From UBA1731 sp964567665 (lineage in GTDB: Bacteria; Verrucomicrobiota; Kiritimatiellia; RFP12; UBA1067), in assembly GCA_964567665.1 (NCBI GenBank), contig CAZMNN010000019.1, forward strand, positions 1-48,030: 48,030 nucleotides of DNA, written 5' to 3'. The translations under genes and the position numbers were made by a program. How positions within the stretch are numbered: the stretch's first letter is position 1; each line of letters opens with the position of its first letter. The notes beneath the pieces are model-generated. The model worked only from the letters and a program-made list of their open reading frames with translations. It made no database searches and was not told the DNA's origin. Below, piece after piece: positions 31,730 to 40,706 of this stretch.

Positions 31730-32376
31730 CTTGAAATCTCCACCCGCATTGAATCCACCGCCGCTTTCATATCCTGCTGTCTGAACAGGTACGATCCGGC
31801 CACAAACTGGTTCGCGCCGGCACGTGCCGCAAGAACCGCCGTCTCCGCATTTACGCCGCCATCGACCATTATGTCGAGTGCAGGACGGCGGCGGCGCAGC
31901 TCGGCGACCTTGGGCAGGCAGCTTTCAATGAATTTCTGTCCGCCATATCCCGGATGCACCGTCATGACAAGCGCCTCGTCAATCTCGTCAAGATACGGGA
32001 ATAGATTTTCGACAGGCGTTTCGGGATTGATCGCAACGGCGTTTCTCAACCCCATCTCCCTGATTCGCCTGAGCTGCACATGTATGTCGCAATCAGCCTC
32101 GACGTGAATCTGTATGGTCTGTGCGCCGGCTTTGGCGAAATGTCCAAGATAGAGGTCGGGACGCGTCATCATGAGATGCACGTTGCGGTAGAATCCCGGA
32201 GACGTCCTTGCGGACAGCGCAACCACATCCGGCCCGAACGAAAGGTTCGGCACAAAATGCGCATCCATTATGTCGAGGTGCAGCGCATCCGCGCCGGACA
32301 ACTCAGCCCTGCGGATCTCATCGGCAAGGCATCCGAAATCCGCCGCGAGAAGCGAAGGCAAAATTTCCGTTTTCAT
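31726..32376 (-). CDS. rpe: Ribulose-phosphate 3-epimerase
   Basis: Interconverts ribulose and xylulose 5-phosphate. 216 residues from the ATG at 32376: ILPSLLAADFGCL, HLDIMDAHFVPNLSFGP with metal-binding His/Asp, VHLMMTRPD, VMTVHPGYGGQKF and IMVDGGVNAETA are the family motifs. The extended -10 TGGTATAAT lies so close that the ATG begins eight bases after TATAAT; the message is probably leaderless, and there is no Shine-Dalgarno site. A TTG nine bases earlier would fall inside the promoter. Confidence 0.97.
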   Translation of the reverse strand: MKTEILPSLLAADFGCLADEIRRAELSGADALHLDIMDAHFVPNLSFGPDVVALSARTSPGFYRNVHLMMTRPDLYLGHFAKAGAQTIQIHVEADCDIHVQLRRIREMGLRNAVAINPETPVENLFPYLDEIDEALVMTVHPGYGGQKFIESCLPKVAELRRRRPALDIMVDGGVNAETAVLAARAGANQFVAGSYLFRQQDMKAAVDSMRVEISR

Positions 32377-32384
32377 TTGCGGCA

Positions 32385-32393
32385 ATTATACCA
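32385..32393 (-). promoter_or_regulatory. rpe: Extended -10 promoter of rpe giving a leaderless start
   Basis: Minus-strand TGGTATAAT. The ATG of rpe begins eight bases after the element, at or just beside the expected transcription start. The 14 bases AATTATACCATAAA around it are identical to those around the R-M promoter at 2819-2832. Confidence 0.65.
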
Positions 32394-32439
32394 TAAACGC
32401 CAAGGGACATGGGGCTGCCAAACCCTGTCTGCTACCGTA

Positions 32440-33363
32440 TCAGATAATGCCGAGCGCGTCAAAGCGAGCAAGACACTGCCGTTCCTGTGTCTCCGTGAGC
32501 GGGGCGTACGGCGCCCGGCAGCTGCCGCAGTCTATGCCTATTCGCTTCATCAGCACCTTGAACGCACTCCAGTTGTCGGAGAACGAATCCACAACGAGAT
32601 CCACAAGCCTGTTGGCCTCCGCCTGAAGATGCGCCGCCGCACGGAAGTCGTTGTCTTCGCAAAGTTCGCATATCCTTGCAAAATGACGTGGAATGATGTT
32701 GTAGTTCAGACCTATGCCGCCGGAGAAGGTGTCGCCGAGCGCTAGTGCGCATACAAGCATCTCGTCGCATCCAGAAAACCATATCGTCTCCTTGTCCAGC
32801 ATACGGCGTATGCGTTGACATGCATAGAAGTCCCGTCCGGTATACTTGATGCCCTTTACGTTCTTCAGGTCGAAGAGGCACACATCGCGTTCAGGGACAA
32901 GCGCAGAGTTGAAGGCGTAGACGAGAAACGGCAAATCGGTGGCCTCGCTGATGGCCTTGTAGTGGCGAATGGCCGAAGGAAAGTTCTGCCCAAAATATAT
33001 CGGCGCGACAGAGGATATCCAGTCCACACCGGCATCCGCCGCTGCCTTCGCCAACTCCACCGAATCGTCGGTGCGGATGCAGCCCACCTGCGCAATCAGT
33101 TTGCATCGACCTTTCGCCGCCGCCACCGCCCGCCTATAGACGAGCTTGCGCTCCTCATTCGTCAGCAACATTCCCTCGCCGCTCGATCCGGTGAGATAGA
33201 AGCCCCTCAACCCGCCTTTCAGTCCATGCTCGACAATGGCGTCTATTGCCTCTTCGTTTATGCGTCCATTCACGTCGAACGGCGTGATCATTGCGGCATA
33301 CGCACCGGCCATGCCCTTCAGTTCACCATCTGCGAAATCAATTCCCATACCTGACTGCTCCAT
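32440..33363 (-). CDS. nanA: N-acetylneuraminate lyase (DHDPS/NAL family)
   Basis: Class I aldolase cleaving N-acetylneuraminate to N-acetylmannosamine and pyruvate. 307 residues. GSSGE (59-63) is the carboxylate-binding loop, Tyr149 lies in FLVYAFNS, and the Schiff-base Lys173 sits in the NAL-type GIKYTGRDFY rather than the dihydrodipicolinate synthase version. It is the last gene of a run with a sodium symporter, LamG protein and sialidase-like enzyme, which supports sialic acid use. The first ATG (33363) has no clear ribosome site; a second, five codons on, is possible. Other 2-keto-3-deoxy sugar acids remain an alternative substrate. Confidence 0.88.
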   Translation of the reverse strand: MEQSGMGIDFADGELKGMAGAYAAMITPFDVNGRINEEAIDAIVEHGLKGGLRGFYLTGSSGEGMLLTNEERKLVYRRAVAAAKGRCKLIAQVGCIRTDDSVELAKAAADAGVDWISSVAPIYFGQNFPSAIRHYKAISEATDLPFLVYAFNSALVPERDVCLFDLKNVKGIKYTGRDFYACQRIRRMLDKETIWFSGCDEMLVCALALGDTFSGGIGLNYNIIPRHFARICELCEDNDFRAAAHLQAEANRLVDLVVDSFSDNWSAFKVLMKRIGIDCGSCRAPYAPLTETQERQCLARFDALGII

Positions 33364-33402
33364 TCAAAACAACCGCCGTGTCGTCATCACACAACCGACG
33401 GC

Positions 33403-34872
33403 TCACTTTTTATCTGACGAATCCTTTGCCGTCAGCGCACTGACAATCGGCGCGACAACAAGACACGCAACCATGCCAAGCGCACCATACAGAAGAAGGT
33501 GCGGCTTGCCAGCGAACCTTGCCTGATCAAGGCTGAAACACACGGCATAGTTCACGATCAGGCCAACTGTCGCTCCTGTCGCGTTGACGCGCTTCATGAA
33601 AATGCCCATGAAGAACAGACATCCTAAACCGCCGGTCAACACTCCGAGGAAACGCTGAAACTGGTCGTAGATCGACTGTATGTCCATGTTCGCAAGGACA
33701 AGCGCAAACGCACCGCCAAGCAATCCGACAGAGATGGTGCAGACCTTGCCGCACCGCAGAAGAGCCGCATCAGAGGCTTCCGGAACAAATCTGCGGTAGA
33801 AGTCGGTGGTGAATGCGCTTGCGGCGGCGTTCAGGTTCGATGAAAGCGTACTCATAGTCGCTGCTGCGACAGCGGCGAGCAGGAGACCTGACACGCCGGG
33901 CGGCAGTCCAAAGCCGATGAAGTACGGAAACACCGCATCCCCCTTGACTGTCTCCGGCAGAAAACCGGGATGGGAGGAGATAAATGTGTACAGGGCGACC
34001 CCAAGCAGAAAGAACACAAAGCTGTTTAGAAACGACAGTACACCGTTGAACATTATCGACTTCGCAGCTCCGACCTCATCCTTCGTCGTCATGTAGCGCT
34101 GGACCACGCACTGATCAGACGTGTAGCTGGCGAGATTTGCGACGATGCCGCCCACCAGCACCACCCAGAAGCACGGCTGTGTCCAGTCAAATGCAAAATC
34201 GAATGTCCTGAACTTCCCCGCCTCAAGCCCCTTGGAGATAAATCCCGATATGCCGCCATCCGTTCCAAACACCATAAATGCAAACATGATCACCGTTCCG
34301 GATATCAGGATGAGCGATTGCACGAAGTCGCTCCACACAACAGCCTCTACGCCGCCAATGGTGCAGTAGAACACGGTAACGGCAGTCACCAGCACAATCG
34401 CCCAGTTTACGTCCACGCCGACAACGGCGGAAAGAGCAACCGCCGGCAGATAGGTGACGATGGCGGAACGTGCAACCATGAACAAGATGAACGCGGCGGA
34501 TGCGAAAAGCCGGCACACCAGATTGAACCTGACCTCAAGATATTCGTATGCGCTCGTAAGGTTCAACCTGCGAAAAAACGGAAGATACCACCTTACGACT
34601 ATCGGCGCCATGAGCAGAATCCCGAACGTCAGCGGCAGATACCGCATATCGGAATGGTAGACCATCGCCGGAACGCTCAGGAAGGTTATGGACGAGAACA
34701 TCGTGGCATAGATTGAGAGCGACACCGCCCACCATGGCAGCTTGCCGCCACCGCGGAAATAATCGTCCGTCGACTTGTTGCGCCGCGAAAAGAACACCCC
34801 CATCGCCACCATTCCAGCCAAGTATGCAAAGAATACGGCTATGTTCACAGGATGAAGCGCCTGACCACACAT
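33403..34872 (-). CDS. Sodium:solute symporter (SSS/SLC5 family), probable sialic acid importer
   Basis: 489 residues with about 13 hydrophobic helices. The family features are the N-terminal AVFFAYLAGMVAMGVFFSRRNKSTDDYFRGG opening, the GGVEAVVWSDFVQ segment and the helix around LLAAVAAATMSTLSSNLNAAASAF, where Ser/Thr residues bind sodium. GGAGG precedes the ATG by nine bases. It lies 39 bases before nanA and 46 after the LamG gene, matching SSS-type sialic acid transporters found beside nanA in other bacteria. Substrate is inferred from context; sugars or other organic acids are possible. Confidence 0.88.
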   Translation of the reverse strand: MCGQALHPVNIAVFFAYLAGMVAMGVFFSRRNKSTDDYFRGGGKLPWWAVSLSIYATMFSSITFLSVPAMVYHSDMRYLPLTFGILLMAPIVVRWYLPFFRRLNLTSAYEYLEVRFNLVCRLFASAAFILFMVARSAIVTYLPAVALSAVVGVDVNWAIVLVTAVTVFYCTIGGVEAVVWSDFVQSLILISGTVIMFAFMVFGTDGGISGFISKGLEAGKFRTFDFAFDWTQPCFWVVLVGGIVANLASYTSDQCVVQRYMTTKDEVGAAKSIMFNGVLSFLNSFVFFLLGVALYTFISSHPGFLPETVKGDAVFPYFIGFGLPPGVSGLLLAAVAAATMSTLSSNLNAAASAFTTDFYRRFVPEASDAALLRCGKVCTISVGLLGGAFALVLANMDIQSIYDQFQRFLGVLTGGLGCLFFMGIFMKRVNATGATVGLIVNYAVCFSLDQARFAGKPHLLLYGALGMVACLVVAPIVSALTAKDSSDKK

Positions 34873-34918
34873 TGCACCATTCCTCCGTTTAAGTCAACAT
34901 GTACACATGTGATTGAAC

Positions 34919-37900
34919 TCACTTCACGTGCACAACCAATCCAGGCGATTGCACCTGAACCGCAATCGGTTCGGAATATGCGGTTCTCCCGCCGCAGCTG
35001 ACCGCCAGCTGCAGCATGTACATTCCCGCTGACTTTATCTTCACGTCAGTCGAACGGGACGCCGGATTGGAGAAGGACACCTTTGACGGATCTCCGGAAA
35101 GGACACGCCAAGCATACGACAGTTCCTCACCGGCGAACATTGGTGGTGCGCAGACCTTGACGTCAACCGTCAACGCCTTTCGCGACACAGAGCGCAGACC
35201 ATCCGGCTCACCGCTGACCACAGGCGTAATCGCCGCACCGACCACGGGGTTGTCAGCCAGATACCTGATCTCGGCCTCTGTCAACGCCCTGTTGTACATC
35301 CGCACCTCATCTATGATCCCTGGGAACGTGCGCGAAAGCCTGTTGCCTTGTGCATCCATCCAGTGACCGTTGTTGCCCGTTGCACCTGTGTTGGAATGTC
35401 CGCCAATCTGCAAAAGTCCTTCGCTGCCTGATCTCACACGTCCGCCACCCATGCCGTGATTCAGCATATTAGTCTGCTTCACTCCGTCTATCCAAAGTTC
35501 GGACGTACCGTTCAGGCAGTTCGTGCGCCTGTCGAACAGTGCATAGACATGCGTCCAGCGGTCTGCGGGATCGACTGCGGGCCGAGCATATACATCAACA
35601 TTGCCGTTGCCGCCGTTCCATGTCTTCAGCGTCTGCTGATACATGGAGAAGCCGTTGGTGCCTCCTTCGCAGTTGTACCACAGCCCCAAAGTGTACGGAA
35701 CGCCGACAATCATCGCATGGCTTGAATTGTTCGTGTCAGATGAATCGTGGTATATCCAACAGCTGAAGGCGCGATACCTCTCGATCGGTGTGGTCTCAAG
35801 AACCGGATCCTCCTCCTCAAGCAACGTCGAGTTCGCATTGAAATACGGAAAACTCGCCCCGTTGACGCGGATTGCGTAGCCGTCGGTTCCCATCTCCCAC
35901 GTCACGCCTGAACGGTCTATCGCGTATTTTCCGCCAGTGACGAAATTCGTCTGTCCGATCTCAAACGGCCAATATCCTATAAGTCCTCTTTGAAGGTCTA
36001 TCTCATCGGCGGACGACACGACAACATCAAACGGATCTGAAACCGTTTCGGACGCCCCATCCGTGACAGCGGCGGCAATGCTGTATTCGCCCGCTCCGCA
36101 GAATGTCGCCGTCACATCTTTTCCATGAGCCGGGTCAAAGCGGACTGCGCATGGCCCTGAAACGACTTTCCATGAAATGCGCAAGTTCTCCATGTCACCG
36201 TCATATTCATCTGAAGCCACGGCGGAAAGCGCGACAGGCACATATGCAGATGCCGATGCTGCGCCGGATACGCAAACGGTCTGCGGCAAACTTTCGCCCA
36301 CTTCCGCCACACGCTCCACCTCAATGTCATCTGCAGCAACCTTTCCAAACGAATCCCTCACGGAAAGACGGAACACATATCTGCCTATGGCCGGAAGGGA
36401 AACGTTTGCATGTACGTTGGCTGGCTGATCGAATGACGCATCCTCTCCGCCATCCGGAGTGGAAATCACGCTCCATTCGGACGTCACGGCGGCGGACTTA
36501 CGGTTTCCGAACGCGCCCACATCCCCAATTCTCCCCGAAAGACAGGCCGTCCCAGACGCAATCGAGAAGTCATCTCCAGCCCACACTGTCGGCAGCCCCG
36601 CCGCCAGCGCCCTCATCTGTCCGTCATCCAGGACACCTTGAAAAAAGCATATCTCATCCATCATTCCACCAAAGGCGCGATTTACGCCTATGCCGTTGTT
36701 TCCGAACACAAGCTGCGTATTCTTTGGATATATGCCGGAGAGCGCGGAAACCGTCTGCCACCTTCCTGTGGACACGAGTTCACCATCAACATATATCCTC
36801 TGCCGCACTCCATACAATCCGGAATCCTCGTCCATGACCATCTCGCTGGAAACGCCAAGATGGCTCCACTTGCCCTTCTGGCATGTTACGGGACACTCAA
36901 AGCCCTGATCGTGACTATCGATGAACGTCGCAACGTCATAGACATGCCCCATATTGCTTTTGAAATTCAGCATATACCCGTTCATGCACATTCTGCCGTA
37001 TGTACCAAGCGAATACACGTGCGGAAAGCGGTTATCGTTCTCCGTAGGATAGGTTGCAAGGTCAGGACTGAAGTTGCACCACATTCCAAAAGTAAATCCA
37101 GTCATCTCATGAGGGAATCTCAGCCATAGGCTCGAATCTGACGTGTTCGGAATGTCCACAGCGGAACCGCCAACCCCATCTGCGGTCAAACGTACGCCTG
37201 CATCGGCAAAAAGCCTTGCCACCGCCTCCCCAGACGGGCGCACAACCCTTTCACTTGAACTTTCATCGATTGCATCCATTGACCAACAGCCAAGCATTGT
37301 CGCAGACACTTCACGCATCTGCTCAGAATACAGCTCCTTGACTGCTTGTGTCTGCAATGCGGCATCAAAGAGCATCACCTGCGACATTCTCCCGAAAAAC
37401 GCCCGTGAACCGGCACCTTCAATGTTGTTGTTGCCGAGATACACACACTCGGCGAACGTAGCGACATCCGCTGTGACGTTTTCGTCGAATGTCTTCACGC
37501 CGTCGCAGTATGCGCACACCCTATAATTTCCTTGATTATCGGACTTCTCAAGCACGAAGACAAGATGATGCCATTCAAGGCGTGGAGCGACTACCGTCTG
37601 GTACGACGAGACGCCAGCCTTCGGACACAGCGAATACATCGCGCTGCCGTTCTGATAGTTTACGGCCGTGCCGGACATTCTGGCAATGACGTACGGTATC
37701 TTGTTTACGCTCGGATCCAAAGGGCCGTCATCGCGTTCACGCTTAACCCACAGCGAAATCGAGCGTGATCCGCTGAACGAGATGGCATTTAGCGAAGCCC
37801 CCCATGTGTTTGTGTCACCGCTGAACGCCATTACGGTGCCAAATGTCGGATCATTTGTGAGCGAGCATCCGCTTCCGAACCTGAGATGGTTGCCGCCGCC

Positions 37901-38026
37901 TGTTGCGTCTGGCACATATCCGTCGGCGTTCAGGGAGTCAAGCCGCCACTCTACGACGGGGGATGGACAATCCGCAAATGCGGCAACGCAGAGAAAGGCC
38001 GACATCAACGCCATGAATGCCGTCAT
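34919..38026 (-). CDS. Large secreted LamG/PKD-type multidomain protein
   Basis: 1035 residues with a signal peptide (MTAFMALMSAFLCVAAFA). I see three concanavalin/LamG-like jelly rolls: about 20-235 (SISLWVKRE...LEWHHLVFVLE), 240-485 (FTFGMWCNF...KWSHLGV...IYVDGELV...MMDEICFFQGVL) and 700-925 (FSCWIYHD...RWTHVYALFD...IIDEVRMYNRALTEAEI). PKD/Ig-like spacers lie at about 490-700 and 930-1030. No catalytic domain, LPXTG, PEP-CTERM or autotransporter barrel is visible, so it is probably a surface or secreted glycan-binding protein. The ATG overlaps the sialidase-like stop (ATGA) with GGAGG eight bases before it, so it is made together with that enzyme. A sialoglycan-capture role is inference. 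Confidence 0.85.
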   Translation of the reverse strand: MTAFMALMSAFLCVAAFADCPSPVVEWRLDSLNADGYVPDATGGGNHLRFGSGCSLTNDPTFGTVMAFSGDTNTWGASLNAISFSGSRSISLWVKRERDDGPLDPSVNKIPYVIARMSGTAVNYQNGSAMYSLCPKAGVSSYQTVVAPRLEWHHLVFVLEKSDNQGNYRVCAYCDGVKTFDENVTADVATFAECVYLGNNNIEGAGSRAFFGRMSQVMLFDAALQTQAVKELYSEQMREVSATMLGCWSMDAIDESSSERVVRPSGEAVARLFADAGVRLTADGVGGSAVDIPNTSDSSLWLRFPHEMTGFTFGMWCNFSPDLATYPTENDNRFPHVYSLGTYGRMCMNGYMLNFKSNMGHVYDVATFIDSHDQGFECPVTCQKGKWSHLGVSSEMVMDEDSGLYGVRQRIYVDGELVSTGRWQTVSALSGIYPKNTQLVFGNNGIGVNRAFGGMMDEICFFQGVLDDGQMRALAAGLPTVWAGDDFSIASGTACLSGRIGDVGAFGNRKSAAVTSEWSVISTPDGGEDASFDQPANVHANVSLPAIGRYVFRLSVRDSFGKVAADDIEVERVAEVGESLPQTVCVSGAASASAYVPVALSAVASDEYDGDMENLRISWKVVSGPCAVRFDPAHGKDVTATFCGAGEYSIAAAVTDGASETVSDPFDVVVSSADEIDLQRGLIGYWPFEIGQTNFVTGGKYAIDRSGVTWEMGTDGYAIRVNGASFPYFNANSTLLEEEDPVLETTPIERYRAFSCWIYHDSSDTNNSSHAMIVGVPYTLGLWYNCEGGTNGFSMYQQTLKTWNGGNGNVDVYARPAVDPADRWTHVYALFDRRTNCLNGTSELWIDGVKQTNMLNHGMGGGRVRSGSEGLLQIGGHSNTGATGNNGHWMDAQGNRLSRTFPGIIDEVRMYNRALTEAEIRYLADNPVVGAAITPVVSGEPDGLRSVSRKALTVDVKVCAPPMFAGEELSYAWRVLSGDPSKVSFSNPASRSTDVKIKSAGMYMLQLAVSCGGRTAYSEPIAVQVQSPGLVVHVK

Positions 38027-39726
38027 TTTGTGATCCTCCATTTCGTCGCCATCAGAGCTGGCTTGTCGCCGATTGCCGGCGGCTGGTAGTACACGGTCAA
38101 TATCGTTCCGTCCGGAAAGGCGCACGAGGACGGATATCCCAGATCATCATTGTGGCACGTCGCCAGGATGATTTCGTTTTCCACGTCCCACGTCTTTCCG
38201 CCATCGTCCGATATGCATGCGTACTCGCCAAAGGAAATCGGTTCGGAGAACCTCCTTCCGTATACGCACACAAGCTTCCCGTCGGCAAGACGGATCAGAT
38301 GCGGCGGGAGACCTATCATCGGCGTCTTGGACATCGGCGACCACGTCCTTCCGCCGTCATTCGATACGGTCTGTCTTAGGCATCCGTCATCACCGTGGAA
38401 ACGCACCATTCCGACTATCGTACCGTCCGGAAGCGAAACTGCGTTCGGTTCATGGAACATGTGAGGACGCATATTCTCGCCGTTCATGTCTGGCACGGAC
38501 GGCGACAGGCATGTCCACGTCCTGCCGCGATCGGTGGAACGCCAGGCACTGATTACAGTCTTACCTGCTTCGCCCGCGCCAAGTGCAGAATCCGTGAAGG
38601 TTCTTCCGAGCTGAAGCAGCGAACCGTCGTTCATGACCGACGGACCATGCGGAGCATGGCTTACATCCGCCATCTTTTCGGGCTTCGTCCACGTCTTTCC
38701 GTTGTCGCGGGATTCCATGCGGTAGTAGCCAAGCGCCGCCCTGCGCACATCCGGCGAAATCTTTTCGTCATGGCGGTTCCACCAATGGCGCGGATCTGTC
38801 TCCTTGAACTTCTTCCCTCGCAGAGAGTCGCGGTAGGCCACCGATGTGAAGTACGTGACTACGACCGTACCATCCGGCATCTGCACGATTCCCGCATCAC
38901 GATCATCTATCGGCCCGTTTGCGATCGTCTCCGGTGCTCCCCATGTCTCGCCCAAATCGGACGAACGAACGAGCTGCACCTTGCCAAACGGACAGATATG
39001 AGCATCGCGGTCTCCGGAAAAGACCGCAAGCACATCTCCGTTCTGGAGCCTGCACACGGTTGGCCATCCGATGTACCGGCCCACCTCACGGCAGATTGTC
39101 CGAGTCCACAGTATCTCCGCACGGTTCTGGAGCTGTGGAGCCTCGCGCAGCATCGGCTTGGGTCCGCCCGGGGGAACAGCTACATCCGAAAGAGGCTCAA
39201 TGCGAAACATAGGCATACTGCCGAAGAACCTGTAGCCCCCCATCGATCCAAGACGGAGCGGATGGGACACGTCCGCATACCCCAAACTGCCGGAAAATGA
39301 ATAGCTACCGCCCTCCGTGCCGTCGAGGAAGATGCGGACGGACGATGGCGTCACGTAAACCTCAAGCTGATGGCTGCGGTTCGATTCAATCTTCACACCC
39401 CTGCACACATGGTATTCGGGCGATATGCCCTTGATGTCCACGAGCAGAGAACCATCCTTCCTGACCATCACGCAGTATCCGGCGTTGAAGTCGTTTCCCT
39501 TGCAGAATAGATTTGCGTGTCTGCTGCGAACGTCAATCTTGTCAAGGTCGCACGAAAAACGCACCGTGGCCTTGAATCCACCTGGGAACCGCAGCGCCGG
39601 CTTGTCCGAAACAATGCGGCTGCACTCGCCAGAGGTTCCGACATTCCATTCCAGCGCGAAGAGCGCGTCAGCCGGAGCAAACGCTGCGGCGGCAAGAAGC
39701 GACAATGCGAACGTACGTCTTTTCAT
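38023..39726 (-). CDS. Secreted sialidase-like enzyme (BNR/Asp-box propeller) with LamG-like N-terminus
   Basis: 567 residues: signal peptide (about 1-24), a LamG-like carbohydrate-binding part (about 25-180), then a six-bladed propeller with five Asp boxes (SSDLGETW, SRDNGKTW, STDRGRTW, SNDGGRTW, SDDGGKTW). This is the exo-sialidase fold, and the nanA/symporter neighbours suit release of sialic acid. However, the FRIP/YRIP arginine motif of characterised GH33 enzymes is replaced by YIGWPTV, followed by SGDRDAH, so specificity may differ or the arginine triad may be built otherwise. The ATG at 39726 begins eight bases after TATAAT with no ribosome site, so the operon message is likely leaderless. 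Confidence 0.82.
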   Translation of the reverse strand: MKRRTFALSLLAAAAFAPADALFALEWNVGTSGECSRIVSDKPALRFPGGFKATVRFSCDLDKIDVRSRHANLFCKGNDFNAGYCVMVRKDGSLLVDIKGISPEYHVCRGVKIESNRSHQLEVYVTPSSVRIFLDGTEGGSYSFSGSLGYADVSHPLRLGSMGGYRFFGSMPMFRIEPLSDVAVPPGGPKPMLREAPQLQNRAEILWTRTICREVGRYIGWPTVCRLQNGDVLAVFSGDRDAHICPFGKVQLVRSSDLGETWGAPETIANGPIDDRDAGIVQMPDGTVVVTYFTSVAYRDSLRGKKFKETDPRHWWNRHDEKISPDVRRAALGYYRMESRDNGKTWTKPEKMADVSHAPHGPSVMNDGSLLQLGRTFTDSALGAGEAGKTVISAWRSTDRGRTWTCLSPSVPDMNGENMRPHMFHEPNAVSLPDGTIVGMVRFHGDDGCLRQTVSNDGGRTWSPMSKTPMIGLPPHLIRLADGKLVCVYGRRFSEPISFGEYACISDDGGKTWDVENEIILATCHNDDLGYPSSCAFPDGTILTVYYQPPAIGDKPALMATKWRITK

Positions 39727-39733
39727 GCCGCCC

Positions 39734-39742
39734 ATTATACAC
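39734..39742 (-). promoter_or_regulatory. Promoter of the sialidase-like/LamG/symporter/nanA operon
   Basis: Minus-strand GTGTATAAT in the 68-base gap between the AraC-type gene and the sialidase-like gene. No good -35 is seen (CGTTTC at 17 bases), fitting an activator-dependent promoter. The AraC-family regulator encoded directly upstream is the obvious candidate. The coding ATG begins at the expected transcription start. Confidence 0.55.
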
Positions 39743-39794
39743 GAACGGCATCCGTCGAAACGTACATAAAAATAAATATTAAAATCGTGAACGT

Positions 39795-40670
39795 TCAGCG
39801 GCGGCGCGGCGGAACGCCCATTATGCGTCTGAACGTGGTGGCGAAATGCTGCGGCGATGAAAAGCCGTATCGCTTCGCTATATCCGCCACCGACATGGAG
39901 CGATCCTCAAGGTCGCGGACAGCGGACTTTATGCGGACGTCAAGCAGGAACGCATGAGGCGGAAGCCCCGTCACCCGTTTGAACATGTCGTTGAATGCCA
40001 CTGTGGACAGAGCAGCCTCACGAGCCAGAGCCTCAATTGGATAGTCGCCCTGCGGATTCATGCGCATACGGCGGACGATCGGATCTATCCTGTGGTTTCG
40101 TCTGCCTTTCGGCGATGCAGGCGCAAATGGCGCATCAACAATGGAAAGCAGCAGTTCAAGCGCGGCGGCCTTCATCTTCAGCCGCCTGGATACGGATCTG
40201 CGGCTGGCAGTGTCATAGACCTCGAAGATCCTCTCGAACGCAAGCTTGACGCGATCAGTCGCCGGAAAGAGCCGCACCGGAAAATGCGTCAGGCGGTTCA
40301 AAAGCCAACGGCCTTCGTTCGCCGGAAGACCCAGAATGGGCGATCCGTCCTCCGGTATCCTGAAAAGGACATTGAACAGAGCCAGTCCCTTCGGGTTGTT
40401 CCGCATCCTGTGCACTTCTGACGGCTGGGAGACGAATACCGTTCCGGGAAAGAACGGATACTGCTCTCCACGTGATTCAAACATCAGGTTTCCGCGTCGG
40501 CAGAGCGATATCTCCACGCATCCAGGATGAACATGGTACTCAGTACCGGCCCTGACGGACTGGAAATTGCTGAGGCCGAGCAGCGGAATGCAGTCCACGC
40601 CATCCGGACGGAGATCAAGAGCGCGGCGTTCCCTGCCTTCGATGTACACAATCGGGTCTGCCCGTACCAA
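39795..40670 (-). CDS. AraC-family transcriptional regulator
   Basis: 291 residues: an N-terminal cupin-like sensor (about 40-110, with EYHVHPGCVEISLCRRG and FPGTVFVSQPSEVHRM), then two helix-turn-helix motifs (about 190-290): YPIEALAREAALSTVAFNDMFKRVTG and SVADIAKRYGFSSPQHFATTFRRIMG. The ligand is probably a sugar. The start is TTG at 40670, supported by GGGGAGGG just upstream and by the conserved length. It lies just upstream of, and in the same direction as, the sialidase-like operon, whose weak promoter has no good -35 box, so it probably activates it. It follows the antiporter gene by 36 bases and may share its transcript. Confidence 0.88.
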   Translation of the reverse strand: MVRADPIVYIEGRERRALDLRPDGVDCIPLLGLSNFQSVRAGTEYHVHPGCVEISLCRRGNLMFESRGEQYPFFPGTVFVSQPSEVHRMRNNPKGLALFNVLFRIPEDGSPILGLPANEGRWLLNRLTHFPVRLFPATDRVKLAFERIFEVYDTASRRSVSRRLKMKAAALELLLSIVDAPFAPASPKGRRNHRIDPIVRRMRMNPQGDYPIEALAREAALSTVAFNDMFKRVTGLPPHAFLLDVRIKSAVRDLEDRSMSVADIAKRYGFSSPQHFATTFRRIMGVPPRRR

Positions 40671-40706
40671 ACCGCCCTCCCCGCAACCGCAACGCTCTTC
40701 GGCTCT

